Assembly (NCBI GenBank): GCA_030549335.1
Contig: CM060187.1
Coordinates: 4,774,001-4,838,000 of the forward strand
Direction of reading: 5' to 3'
Length of the DNA stretch: 64,000 bases
DNA from: Pontederia crassipes
Lineage: Eukaryota; Streptophyta; Magnoliopsida; Commelinales; Pontederiaceae
Below, piece by piece: positions 11,301 to 24,340 of the stretch (position 1 is the first letter of the stretch; each line of letters begins with the position of its first letter). Position numbers and translations under genes: made by a program. The notes below the pieces were generated by a model. It ran no database searches, was not told the origin of the DNA, and saw nothing but the letters and a program-made list of their open reading frames with translations.

Positions 11301-13915
11301 ACGAAAGCGTCGAAAATTTGGCATCTTTTGACAGCGTCAAAAATTGCGCGTTTTTTGACCTTCTTGGCTGAAAACACGAGTAAAAGGCGCGCGCAGCGAA
11401 ATTTCGCACCCCCGGAAAATTTTCATCCGAGTCCATTTTTTCGTCCCAATCATCTCACCATGCATCAACAGGCACGAAAGCGTCGAAAATTTGGCATCTT
11501 TTGACAGCGTCAAAAATTGCGCGTTTTTTGAACTTCTTGGCTGAAAACACGAGTAAAAGGCGCGCGCGCGAAATTTTGCACCCCCTGAAAATTTTCATCC
11601 GAGTCCTTTTTTTCGTCCCAATCATCTCACCATGCATCAACAGGCACGAAAGCGTCGAAAATTTGGCATCTTTTGACAGCGTCAAAAATTGCGCGTTTTT
11701 TGACCTTCTTGGCTGAAAACACGAGTAAAAGGCGCGCGCGCAAAATTTCGCACTCCCGGAAAATTTTCATCCGAGTCTATTTTTTCGTCCCAATCATCTC
11801 ACCATGCATCAACAGGCACGATAGCGTCGAAAATTTGGCATCTTTTGACAACGTCAAAAATTTCGCGTTTTTTGACCTTCTTGGCTGAAAACACGAGTAA
11901 AAGGCGCGCGCGCAAAATTTCGCACCCCCGGAAAATTTTCATCCGAGTCCATTTTTTCATCCCAATCATCTCACCATGCATCAATAGGCACGAAAGCGTC
12001 AAAGATTTGGCATCTTTTGACAGTGTCAAAAATTGCGCGCTTTTTGACCTTCTTGGCTGAAAACACGAGTAAAAGGCGCGCGCGCGAAATTTCGCACCCC
12101 CGGAAAATTTTTATCCGAGTCCATTTTTTCGTCCCAATCTTCTCACCATGCATCAATAGGCACGAAAGCGTCGAAAATTTGGCATCTTTTGACAGCGTAA
12201 AAAATTTCGCATTTTTTGACCTTCTTGGCTGAAAACACGAGTAAAAGGCGCGCGCGCGAAATTTCGCACCCCCGGAAAATTTTCATCCGAGTCCATTTTT
12301 TCGTCCCAATCATCTCACCATGCATCAACAGGCACGAAAGCGTCGAAAATTTGGCATCTTTTGACAGCGTCAAAAATTGCGCATTTTTTGACCTTCTTGG
12401 CTGAAAACACGAGTAAAAGGCGCGCGCGTGAAATTTCCCACCCCCGGAAAATTTTCATCCGAGTCCATTTTTTCGTCCCAATCATCTCACCATGCATCAA
12501 CAGGCACGAAAGCGTCGAAAATTTGGCATCTTTTGACAGCGTAAAAAATTGCGCGTTTTTTTACCTTCTTGGCTGAAAACACGAGTAAAAGGCGCGCGCG
12601 TGAAATTTCGCACCCCCGGAAAATTTTCATCCGAGTCCATTTTTTCGTCCCAATCATCTCACCATGCATCAATAGGCACGAAAGCGTCAAAGATTTGGCA
12701 TCTTTTGATAGCGTAAAAAATTGCGCGCTTTTTGACCTTCTTGGCTGAAAACACGAGTAAAAGGCGCGCGCGCGAAATTTCGCACCCCCGGAAAATTATC
12801 ATCCGAGTCCATTTTTTCATCCCAATCATCTCACCATGCATCAATAGGCATGAAAGCGTCGAAAATTTGGCATCTTTTGACAGCGTGAAAAATTTCGCAT
12901 TTTTAGACCTTCTTGGCTGAAAACACGAGTAAAAGGCGCGCGCGCGAAATTTCCCACCCCCGGAAAATTTTCATCCGAGTCCATTTTTTCGTCCCAATCA
13001 TCTCACCATGCATCAACAGGCACGAAAGCGTCGAAAATTTGGCATCTTTTGACAGCGTCAAAAATTGCGCGTTTTTTGACCTTCTTGGCTGAAAACACGA
13101 GTAAAAGGCGCGCGCGCGAAATTTCGCACCCCCGGAAAATTTTCATCCGAGTCCATTTTTTCGTCCCAATCATCTCACCATGCATCAATAGGCACGAAAG
13201 CGTCAAAGATTTGGCATCTTTTGACAGCGTCAAAAATTGCGCGCTTTTTGACCTTCTTGGCTGAAAACACGAGTAAAAGGCGCGCGCGCGAAATTTCGCA
13301 CCCTCGGAAAATTTTTATCCGAGTCCATTTTTTCGACCCAATCATCTCACCATGCATCAATAGGCACAAAGCGTCAAAAATTTGGCATCTTTTGACAGCG
13401 TCAAAAATTTCGCATTTTTTGACCTTCTTGGCTGAAAACACGAGTAAAAGGCGCGCACGCGAAATTTCGCACCCCCGGAAAATTTTCATCCGAGTCCATT
13501 TTTTCGTCTCAATCATCTCACCATGCATCAATAGGCACGAAAGCATCGAAAATTTGGCATCTTTTGACAGCGTCAAAAATTACGCATTTTTTGACCTTCT
13601 TCGCTAAAAACACGAGTAAAAGGCGCGCGCGCGAAATTTCGCACCCCCGGAAAATTTTCATCCGAGTCCATTTTTTCGTCCCAATCATCTCACCATGCAT
13701 CAATAGGCATGAAAGCGTCGAAAATTTGGCATCTTTTGACAGCGTGAAAAATTTCGCATTTTTAGACCTTCTTGGCTGAAAACACGAGTAAAAGGCGCGC
13801 GCGCGAAATTTCGCACCCCCGGAAAATTTTCATCCGAGTCCATTTTTTCATCCCAATCATCTCACCATGCATCAACAGGCACGAAAGCGTCGAAAATTTG
13901 GCATCTTTTGACAGC
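8350..13915. repeat. 18-monomer repeat (about 3,097 bp), two partial copies
   Basis: About 8,350-10,820 matches 11,450-13,915 at an offset of 3,096-3,098 bp. Shared rare features are CCCCCTGAAAATTTTC with GAGTCCTTTTTTTC, GCACTCCCGG, GGCACAAAGCGTC (a one-base loss near 10270 and 13366), and GCACCCTCGG. The 7- and 8-monomer repeats lie inside it, so at least three rounds of duplication are layered here. Confidence 0.85.
9390..11440. repeat. 8-monomer repeat (1,376 bp), two copies
   Basis: About 9,420-10,060 matches 10,796-11,436 at exactly 8 x 172 bp. Shared markers are GTAAAAAATTGCGCG, GATAGCGTAAAA, GGAAAATTATCATCC, and an inserted A in the GC run (GCGCAGCG, near 10017 and 11393). The start of the block also occurs at 12,487. 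Confidence 0.85.
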
Positions 13916-14728
13916 GTCAAAAATTGCGCGTTTTTTGACCTTCTTGGCTGAAAACACGAGTAAAAGGCGCGCGCGCGAAATTTTGCACCCCCTGAAAATT
14001 TTCATCCGAGTCCATTTTTTCGTCCCAATCATCTCACCATGCATCAACAGGCACGAAAGCGTCGAAAATTTGGCATCTTTTGACAGCGTCAAAAATTGCG
14101 CGTTTTTTGACCTTCTTGGCTGAAAACACGAGTAAAAGGCGCGCGCACGAAATTTCGCACCCCCGGAAAATTTTCATCCGAGTCTATTTTTTCGTCCCAA
14201 TCATCTCACCATGCATCAACAGGCACGTTAGCGTCGAAAATTTGGCATCTTTTGACAGCGTCAAAAATTTCGCATTTTTTGACCTTCTTGGCTGAAAACA
14301 CGAGTAAAAGGTGCGCGCGCAAAATTTCGCACCCCCGGAAAATTTTCATCCGAGTCCATTTTTTCATCCCAATCATCTCACCATGCATCAATAGGCACGA
14401 AAGCGTCAAAGATTTGGCATCTTTTGACAGCGTCAAAAATTGCGCGCTTTTTGACCTTCTTGGCTGAAAACACGAGTAAAAGGCGCGCGCAGCGAAATTT
14501 CGCACCCCCGGAAAATTTTTATCCGAGTCCATTTTTTCGACCCAATCATCTCACCATGCATCAATAGGCATGAAAGCGTCGAAAATTTGGCATCTTTTGA
14601 CAGCGTCAAAAATTTCGCATTTTTTGACCTTCTTGGCTGAAAACACGAGTAAAAGGCGCGCACGCGAAATTTCGCACCCCCGGAAAATTTTCATCCGAGT
14701 CCATTTTTTCGTCTCAATCATCTCACCA

Positions 14729-14742
14729 TGCTCACGAAAGCG
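14729..14742 (+). repeat. Monomer with a net 8-bp loss after ATGC
   Basis: The sequence reads ATGCTCACGAAAG where neighbours read ATGCATCAATAGGCACG. This is the only copy of this deletion I see, so it is private to one monomer and has not been amplified. Confidence 0.9.
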
Positions 14743-16260
14743 TCGAAAATTTGGCATCTTTTGACAGCGTCAAAAATTAGGCATTTTTTTACCTTCTTCG
14801 CTAAAAACACGAGTAAAAGGCGCGCGCGTGAAATTTCGCACCCCCGGAAAATTTTCATCCGAGTCCATTTTTTCGTGCCAATCATCTCAACATGCATCAA
14901 TAGGCAAGAAAGCGTCGAAAATTTGGCATCTTTTGACAGCGTCAACAATTTCACATTTTTTCACCTTCTTGGCTGAAAACACGAGTAAAAGGCGCGCCCG
15001 CGAAATTTTGCACCCCCGAAAAATTTTCATCCGAGTCCATTTTTTCGTCCCAATCATCTCACCATGCATCAATAGGCACGAAAGCGTCAAAGATTTGGCA
15101 TCTTTTGACAGTGTCAAAAATTGCGCGCTTTTTGACCTTCTTGGCTGAAAACACGAGTAAAAGGCGCGCGCGGCGAAATTTCGCACCCCCGGAAAATTTT
15201 TATCCGAGTCCATTTTTTCGTCCCAATCATCTCACCATGCATCAATAGGCACGAAAGCGTCGAAAATTTGGCATCTTTTGACAGCGTCAAAAATTTTGCA
15301 TTTTTGACCTTCTTGGCTGAAAACACGAGTAAAAGGCGCGCGCGCGAAATTTCGCACCCCCGGAAAATTTTCATCCGAGTCTATTTTTTCGTGCCAATCA
15401 TCTCAACATGCATCAATAGGCAAGAAAGCGTCGAAAATTTGGCATCTTTTGACAGCGTCAACAATTTCACATTTTTTCACCTTCTTGGCTGAAAACACGA
15501 GTAAAAGGCGCGCCCGCGAAATTTTGCACCCCCGAAAAATTTTCATCCGAGTCCATTTTTTCGTCCCAATCATCTCACCATGCATCAACAGGCACGAAAG
15601 CGTCGAAAATTTGGCATCTTTTGACAGCGTCAAAAATTGCACGTTTTTTGACCTTCTTGGCTGAAAACACGAGTAAAAGGCGCGCGCGCGAAATTTCGCA
15701 CCCCCGGAAAAATTTCATCCGAGTCCATTTTTTCGTCCCAATCATCTCACCATGCATCAACAGGCACGATAGCGTCGAAAATTTGGCATCTTTTGACAGC
15801 GTCAAAAATTTCGCGTTTTTGACCTTCTTGGCTGAAAACACGAGTAAAAGGCGCGCGCGCGAAATTTCGCACCCCCGGAAAATTTTCATCCGAGTCCATT
15901 TGTTCATCCCAATCATCTCACCATGCATCAACAGGCACGAAAGCGTCGAAAATTTGGCATCTTTTGACAGCGTCAAAAATTGCGCGTTTTTTTACCTTCT
16001 TGGCTGAAAACACGAGTAAAAGGCGCGCGCGCGAAATTTCGCACCCCCGGAAAATTTTCATCCGAGTCCATTTTTTCGTCCCAATCATCACACCATGCAT
16101 CAATAGGCACGAAAGCGTCAAAGATTTGGCATCTTTTGACGGCGTCAAAAATTGCGCGCTTTTTGACCTTCTTGGCTGAAAACACGAGTAAAAGGCGCGC
16201 GCGCGAAATTTCGCACCCCCGGAAATTTTTATCCGAGTCCATTTTTTCGACCCAATCATC

Positions 16261-19200
16261 TCACCATGCATCAATAGGCACGAAAGCGTCGAAAATTTGG
16301 CATCTTTTGACAGCGTCAAAAATTTCGCATTTTTTGACCTTCTTGGCTGAAAACACGAGTAAAAGGCGCGCGCGCGAAATTTCGCACCCCCGGAAAATTT
16401 TCATCCGAGTCCATTTTTTCGTCCCAATCATCTCACCACGCATCAACAAGCACGAAAGCGTCGAAAATTTGGCATCTTTTGACAGCGTCAAAAATTGCGC
16501 GTTTTTTGACCTTCTTGGCTGAAAACACGAGTAAAAGGCGCGCGCGCGAAATTTCCCACCCCCGGAAAATTTTCATCCGAGTCCATTTTTTCGTCCCAAT
16601 CATCTCACCATGCATCAACAGGCACGAAAGCGTAAAAAATTTGGCATCTTTTGACAGCGTCAAAAATTGCGCGTTTTTTGACCTTCTTGGCTGAAAACAC
16701 GAGTAAAAGGCGCGCGCGCGAAATTTCGCACCCCCGGAAAATTTTCATCCGAGTCCATTTTTTGGTCCCAATCATCTCACCATGCATCAATAGGCACGAA
16801 AGCGTCAAAGATTTGGCATCTTTTGACAGCGTAAAAAATTGCGCGCTTTTTGACCTTCTTGGCTGAAAACACGAGTAAAAGGCGCGCGCGCGAAATTTCG
16901 CACCCCCGGAAAATTTTTATCCGAGTCCATTTTTTCGACCCAATCATCTCACCATGCATCAATAGGCACGAAAGCGTCGAAAATTTGGCATCTTTTGACA
17001 GCGTCAAAAATTTCGCATTTTTTGACCTTCTTGGCTGAAAACACGAGTAAAAGGCGCGCACGCGAAATTTCGCACCCCCGGAAAATTTTCATCCGAGTCC
17101 ATTTTTTCGTCTCAATCATCTCACCATGCATCAATAGGCACGAAAGCGTCGAAAATTTGGCATCTTTTGACAGCGTCAAAAATTAGGCATTTTTTGACCT
17201 TCTTCGCTAAAAACACGAGTAAAAGGCGCGCGCGTGAAATTTCGCACCCCCGAAAAATTTTCATCCGAGTCCATTTTTTCATCCCAATCATCTCACCATG
17301 CATCAATAGGCATGAAAGCGTCGAAAATTTGGCATCTTTTGACATCATGAAAAATTTCGCATTTTTAGACCTTCTTGGCTGAAAACACGAGTAAAAGGCG
17401 CGCGCGCGAAATTTCGCACCCCCGGAAAATTTTCATCCGAGTCCATTTTTTCGTCCCAATCATCTCACCATGCATCAACAGGCACGAAAGCGTCGAAAAT
17501 TTGGCATCTTTTGACATCATGAAAAATTTCGCATTTTTAGACCTTCTTGGCTGAAAACACGAGTAAAAGGCGCGCGCGCGAAATTTCGCACCCCCGGAAA
17601 ATTTTCATCCGAGTCCATTTTTTCGTCCCAATCATCTCACCATGCATCAACAGGCACGAAAGCGTCGAAAATTTGGCATCTTTTGACAGCGTCAAAAATT
17701 GCGCGTTTTTTGACCTTCTTGGCTGAAAACACGAGTAAAAGGCGCGCGCGCGAAATTTCGCACCCCCGGAAAATTTTCATCCGAGTCCATTTTTTGGTCC
17801 CAATCATCTCACCATGCATCAATAGGCACGAAAGCGTCAAAGATTTGGCATCTTTTGACAGCGTCAAAAATTGCGCGCTTTTTGACCTTCTTGGCTGAAA
17901 ACACGAGTAAAAGGCGCGCGCGCGAAATTTCGCACCCCCGGAAAATTTTTATCCGAGTCCATTTTTTCGACCCAATCATCTCACCATGCATCAATAGGCA
18001 CGAAAGCGTCGAAAATTTAACATCTTTTGACAGCGTCAAAAATTTCTCATTTTTTGACCTTCTTGGCTGAAAACACGAGTAAAAGGCGTGCACGCGAAAT
18101 TTTGCACCCCCGGAAAATTTTCATCCGAGTCCATTTTTTCGTCTCAATCATCTCACCATGCATCAATAGGCACGAAAGCGTCGAAAATTTGGCATCTTTT
18201 GACAGCGTCAAAAATTAGGCATTTTTTGACCTTCTTCGCTAAAAACACGAGTAAAAGGCGCGCGCGTGAAATTTCGCACCCCCGGAAAATTTTCATCCGA
18301 GTCCATTTTTTCATCCCAATCATCTCACCATGCATCAATAGGCATGAAAGCGTCGAAAATTTGGCATCTTTTGACAGCGTGAAAAATTTCGCATTTTTAG
18401 ACCTTCTTGGCTGAAAACACGAGTAAAAGGCGCGCGCGCGAAATTTCGCACCCCCGAAAAATTTTCATCCGAGTCCATTTTTTCGTCCCAATCATCTCAC
18501 CATGCATCAACAGGCACGAAAGCGTCGAAAATTTGGCATCTTTTGATAGCGTCAAAAATTGCGCGTTTTTTGACCTTCTTGGCTGAAAACACGAGTAAAA
18601 GGCGCGCGCGCGAAATTTCGCACCCCCGAAAAATTTTCATCCGAGTCTATTTTTTCGTCCCAATCATCTCACCATGCATCAACAGGCACGAAAGCGTCGA
18701 AAATTTGGCATCTTTTGACAACGTCAAAAATTTCGCGTTTTTTGACCTTCTTGGCTGAAAACACGAGTAAAAGGCGCGCGCGCGAAATTTCGCACCCCCG
18801 GAAAATTTTCATCCGAGTCCATTTTTTGGTCCCAATCATCTCACCATGCATCAATAGGCACGAAAGCGTCAAAGATTTGGCATCTTTTGACAGCGTCAAA
18901 AATTGCGCGCTTTTTGACCTTCTTGGCTGAAAACACGAGTAAAAGGCACGCGCGCGAAATTTCGCACCCCCGGAAAATTTTTATCCGAGTCCATTTTTTC
19001 GACCCAATCATCTCACCATGCATCAATAGGCACGAAAGCGTCGAAAATTTGGCATCTTTTGACAGCGTCAAAAATTTCGCATTTTTTGACCTTCTTGGCT
19101 GAAAACACGAGTAAAAGGCGCGCGCGCGAAATTTCGCACCCCCGGAAAATTTTCATCCGAGTCCATTTTTTCGTCCCAATCATCTCACCACGCATCAACA

Positions 19201-20115
19201 AGCACGAAAGCGTCGAAAATTTGGCATCTTTTGACAGCGTCAAAAATTGCGCGTTTTTTGACCTTCTTGGCTGAAAACACGAGTAAAAGGCGCGCGCGCG
19301 AAATTTCCCACCCCCGGAAAATTTTCATCCGAGTCCATTTTTTCGTCCCAATCATCTCACCATGCATCAACAGGCACGAAAGCGTAAAAATTTGGCATCT
19401 TTTGACAGCGTCAAAAATTGCGCGTTTTTTGACCTTCTTGGCTGAAAACACGAGTAAAAGGCGCGCGCGCGAAATTTCGCACCCCCGGAAAATTTTCATC
19501 CGAGTCCATTTTTTGGTCCCAATCATCTCACCATGCATCAATAGGCACGAAAGCGTCAAAGATTTGGCATCTTTTGACAGCGTAAAAAATTGCGCGCTTT
19601 TTGACCTTCTTGGCTGAAAACACGAGTAAAAGGCGCGCGCGCGAAATTTCGCACCCCCGGAAAATTTTTATCCGAGTCCATTTTTTCGACCCAATCATCT
19701 CACCATGCATCAATAGGCACGAAAGCGTCGAAAATTTGGCATCTTTTGACAGCGTCAAAAATTTCGCATTTTTTGACCTTCTTGGCTGAAAACACGAGTA
19801 AAAGGCGCGCACGCGAAATTTCGCACCCCCGGAAAATTTTCATCCGAGTCCATTTTTTCGTCTCAATCATCTCACCATGCATCAATAGGCACGAAAGCGT
19901 CGAAAATTTGGCATCTTTTGACAGCGTCAAAAATTAGGCATTTTTTGACCTTCTTCGCTAAAAACACGAGTAAAAGGCGCGCGCGTGAAATTTCGCACCC
20001 CCGGAAAATTTTCATCCGAGTCCATTTTTTCATCCCAATCATCTCACCATGCATCAATAGGCATGAAAGCGTCGAAAATTTGGCATCTTTTGACAGCATG
20101 AAAAATTTCGCATTT
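16261..20115. repeat. 16-monomer repeat (2,752 bp), two copies of a block
   Basis: About 16,261-17,360 matches 19,013-20,110. Both contain the rare CCACGCATCAACAAGCACG (ACG at 16438 and 19190), then GCGTAAAAA variants near 16,630 and 19,383, then GCGTAAAAAATTGCGCGC. One A is missing in the second copy, so the offset falls to 2,751 downstream. Confidence 0.85.
17850..20100. repeat. Source or copy of a long-range duplication (partner 26,446-28,690)
   Basis: At least 2.2 kb here matches 26,446-28,690 at an offset of 8,596-8,597 bp (50 monomers less a few bases). Shared rare variants include AAAATTTAACATC with AATTTCTCATT (near 18,015 and 26,611) and GGCGTGCACGCG (near 18,087 and 26,683). Intervening sequence has other HOR types, so this is not simple tandem neighbourhood. 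Confidence 0.85.
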
Positions 20116-23100
20116 TTAGACCTTCTTGGCTGAAAACACGAGTAAAAGGCGCGCGCGCGAAATTTCGCACCCCCGGAAAATTTTCATCCGAGTCCATTTT
20201 TTCATCCCAATCATCTCACCATGCATCAATAGGCATGAAAGCGTCGAAAATTTGGCATCTTTTGACAGCATGAAAAATTTCGCATTTTTAGACCTTCTTG
20301 GCTGAAAACACGAGTAAAAGGCGTGCGCGCGAAATTTCGCACCCCCGGAAAATTTTCATCCGAGTCCATTTTTTCGTCCCAATCATCTCACCATGCATCA
20401 ACAGGCACGAAAGCGTCGAAAATTTGGCATCTTTTGACAGCGTCAAAAATTGCGCGTTTTTTGACCTTCTTGGCTGAAAACACGAGTAAAAGGCGCGCGC
20501 GCGAAATTTCGCACCCCCGGAAAATTTTCATCCGAGTCCATTTTTTCATCCCAATCATCTCACCATGCATCAATAGGCACGAAAGCGTCAAAGATTTGGC
20601 ATCTTTTGACAGTGTAAAAAATTGTGCGCTTTTTGACCTTCTTGGCTGAAAACACGAGTAAAAGGCGCGCGCGCGAAATTTCGCACCCCCGGAAAATTTT
20701 TATCCGAGTCCATTTTTTCGTCCCAATCATCTCACCATGCATCAATAGGCACGAAAGCGTCGAAAATTTGGCATCTTTTGACAGCGTCAAAAATTTCGCA
20801 TTTTTTGACCTTCTTGGCTGAAAACACGAGTAAAAGGCGCGCGCGCGAAATTTCGCACCCCCGGAAAATTTTCATCCGAGTCCATTTTTTCTTCCCAATC
20901 ATCTCACCATGCATCAACAGGCACGAAAGCGTCGAAAATTTGGCATCTTTTGACAGCGTCAAAAATTGCGCGTTTTTTGACCTTCTTGGCTGAAAACACG
21001 AGTAAAAGGCGCGCGCGCGAAATTTCCCACCCCCGGAAAATTTTCATCCGAGTCCATTTTTTCGTCCCAATCATCTCACCATGCATCAACAGGCACGAAA
21101 GCGTAAAAAATTTGGCATCTTTTGACAGCGTCAAAAATTGCGCATTTTTTGACCTTCTTGGCTGAAAACACGAGTAAAAGGCGCGCGCGCGAAATTTCGC
21201 ACCCCCGGAAAATTTTCATCCGAGTCCATTTTTTGGTCCCAATCATCTCACCATGCATCAATAGGCACGAAAGCGTCAAAGATTTGGCATCTTTTGACAG
21301 CGTCAAAAATTTCGCATTTTTTGACCTTCTTGGCTGAAAACACGAGTAAAAGGCACGCACGCGAAATTTCGCACCCCCGGAAAATTTTCATCCGAGTCCA
21401 TTTTTTCGTCTCAATCATCTCACCATGCATCAATAGGCACGAAAGCGTCGAAAATTTGGCATCTTTTGACAGCGTCAAAAATTAGGCATTTTTTGACCTT
21501 CTTCGCTAAAAACACGAGTAAAAGGCGCGCGCGTGAAATTTCGCACCCCCGGAAAATTTTCATCCGAGTCCATTTTTTCATCCCAATCATCTCACCATGC
21601 ATCAATAGGCATGAAAGCGTCGAAAATTTGGCATCTTTTGACAGCATGAAAAATTTCGCATTTTTAGACCTTTTTGGCTGAAAACACGAGTAAAAGGCGC
21701 GCGCGCGAAATTTCGCACCCCCGGAAAATTTTCATCCGAGTCCATTTTTTCATCCCAATCATCTCACCATGCATCAATAGGCATGAAAGCGTCGAAAATT
21801 TGGCATCTTTTGACAGCATGAAAAATTTCGCATTTTTAGACCTTCTTGGCTGAAAACACGAGTAAAAGGCGCGCGCGCGAAATTTCGCACCCCCGGAAAA
21901 TTTTCATCCGAGTCCATTTTTTCGTCCCAATCATCTCACCATGCATCAACAGGCACGAAAGCGTCGAAAATTTGGCATCTTTTGACAGCGTCAAAAATTG
22001 CGCGTTTTTTGACCTTCTTGGCTGAAAACACGAGTAAAAGGCGCGCGCGCGAAATTTCGCACCCCCGGAAAATTTTCATCCGAGTCCATTTTTTCATCCC
22101 AATCATCTCACCATGCATCAATAGGCACGAAAGCGTCAAAGATTTGGCATCTTTTGACAGTGTAAAAAATTGTGCGCTTTTTGACCTTCTTGGCTGAAAA
22201 CACGAGTAAAAGGCGCGCGCGCGAAATTTCGCACCCCCGGAAAATTTTTATCCGAGTCCATTTTTTCGTCCCAATCATCTCACCATGCATCAATAGGCAC
22301 GAAAGCGTCGAAAATTTGGCATCTTTTGACAGCGTCAAAAATTTCGCATTTTTTGACCTTCTTGGCTGAAAACACGAGTAAAAGGCGCGCGCGCGAAATT
22401 TCGCACCCCCGGAAAATTTTCATCCGAGTCCATTTTTTCGTCCCAATCATCTCACCATGCATCAACAGGCACGAAAGCGTCGAAAATTTGGCATCTTTTG
22501 ACAGCGTCAAAAATTGCGCGTTTTTTGACCTTCTTGGCTGAAAACACGAGTAAAAGGCGCGCGCGCGAAATTTCCCACCCCCGGAAAATTTTCATCCGAG
22601 TCCATTTTTTCGTCCCAATCATCTCACCATGCATCAACAGGCACGAAAGCGTAAAAAATTTGGCATCTTTTGACAGCGTCAAAAATTGCGCATTTTTTGA
22701 CCTTCTTGGCTGAAAACACGAGTAAAAGGCGCGCGCGCGAAATTTCGCACCCCCGGAAAATTTTCATCCGAGTCCATTTTTTGGTCCCAATCATCTCACC
22801 ATGCATCAATAGGCACGAAAGCGTCAAAGATTTGGCATCTTTTGACAGCGTCAAAAATTTCGCATTTTTTGACCTTCTTGGCTGAAAACACGAGTAAAAG
22901 GCACGCACGCGAAATTTCGCACCCCCGGAAAATTTTCATCCGAGTCCATTTTTTCGTCTCAATCATCTCACCATGCATCAATAGGCACGAAAGCGTCGAA
23001 AATTTGGCATCTTTTGACAGCGTCAAAAATTAGGCATTTTTTGACCTTCTTCGCTAAAAACACGAGTAAAAGGCGCGCGCGTGAAATTTCGCACCCCCGG

Positions 23101-24340
23101 AAAATTTTCATCCGAGTCCATTTTTTCATCCCAATCATCTCACCATGCATCAATAGGCATGAAAGCGTCGAAAATTTGGCATCTTTTGACAGCATGAAAA
23201 ATTTCGCATTTTTAGACCTTTTTGGCTGAAAACACGAGTAAAAGGCGCGCGCGCGAAATTTCGCACCCCCGGAAAATTTTCATCCGAGTCCATTTTTTCA
23301 TCCCAATCATCTCACCATGCATCAATAGGCATGAAAGCGTCGAAAATTTGGCATCTTTTGACAGCATGAAAAATTTCGCATTTTTAGACCTTCTTGGCTG
23401 AAAACACGAGTAAAAGGCGCGCGCGCGAAATTTCGCACCCCCGGAAAATTTTCATCCGAGTCCATTTTTTCGTCCCAATCATCTCACCATGCATCAACAG
23501 GCACGAAAGCGTCGAAAATTTGGCATCTTTTGACAGCGTCAAAAATTGCGCGTTTTTTGACCTTCTTGGCTGAAAACACGAGTAAAAGGCGCGCGCGCGA
23601 AATTTCGCACCCCCGGAAAATTTTCATCCGAGTCCATTTTTTCATCCCAATCATCTCACCATGCATCAATAGGCACGAAAGCGTCAAAGATTTGGCATCT
23701 TTTGACAGTGTAAAAAATTGTGCGCTTTTTGACCTTCTTGGCTGAAAACACGAGTAAAAGGCGCGCGCGCGAAATTTCGCACCCCCGGAAAATTTTTATC
23801 CGAGTCCATTTTTTCGTCCCAATCATCTCACCATGCATCAATAGGCACGAAAGCGTCGAAAATTTGGCATCTTTTGACAGCGTCAAAAATTTCGCATTTT
23901 TTGACCTTCTTGGCTGAAAACACGAGTAAAAGGCGCGCGCGCGAAATTTCGCACCCCCGGAAAATTTTTATCCGAGTCCATTTTTTCGTCCCAATCATCT
24001 CACCATGCATCAACAGGCACGAAAGCGTCGAAAATTTGGCATCTTTTGACAGCGTCAAAAATTGCGCGTTTTTTGACCTTCTTGGCTGAAAATACGAGTA
24101 AAAGGCGCGCGCGCGAAATTTCCCACCCCCGGAAAATTTTCATCCGAGTCCATTTTTTCGTCCCAATCATCTCACCATGCATCAACAGGCACGAAAGCGT
24201 AAAAAATTTGGCATCTTTTGACAGCGTCAAAAATTGCGCATTTTTTGACCTTCTTGGCTGAAAACACGAGTAAAAGGCGCGCGCGCGAAATTTCGCACCC
24301 CCGGAAAATTTTCATCCGAGTCCATTTTTTGGTCCCAATC
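19900..24340. repeat. 9-monomer HOR, exactly 1,548 bp, nearly three units
   Basis: Corresponding monomers start at 20,388, 21,936 and 23,484 and match almost base for base, with offsets of exactly 1,548. Markers per unit: GACAGCATGAAAA twice in a row, GACAGTGTAAAA with TTGTGCGC, GCGTAAAAAATTTGG, TTTTTTGGTCCC, and GGCACGCACGCG. Units differ at a few visible sites (CTTCCC near 20,891; GACCTTTTTGG near 21,670 and 23,218 against CTTC near 20,122). The third unit becomes a 10-mer because it keeps an extra monomer at about 24,344-24,515. Confidence 0.9.
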
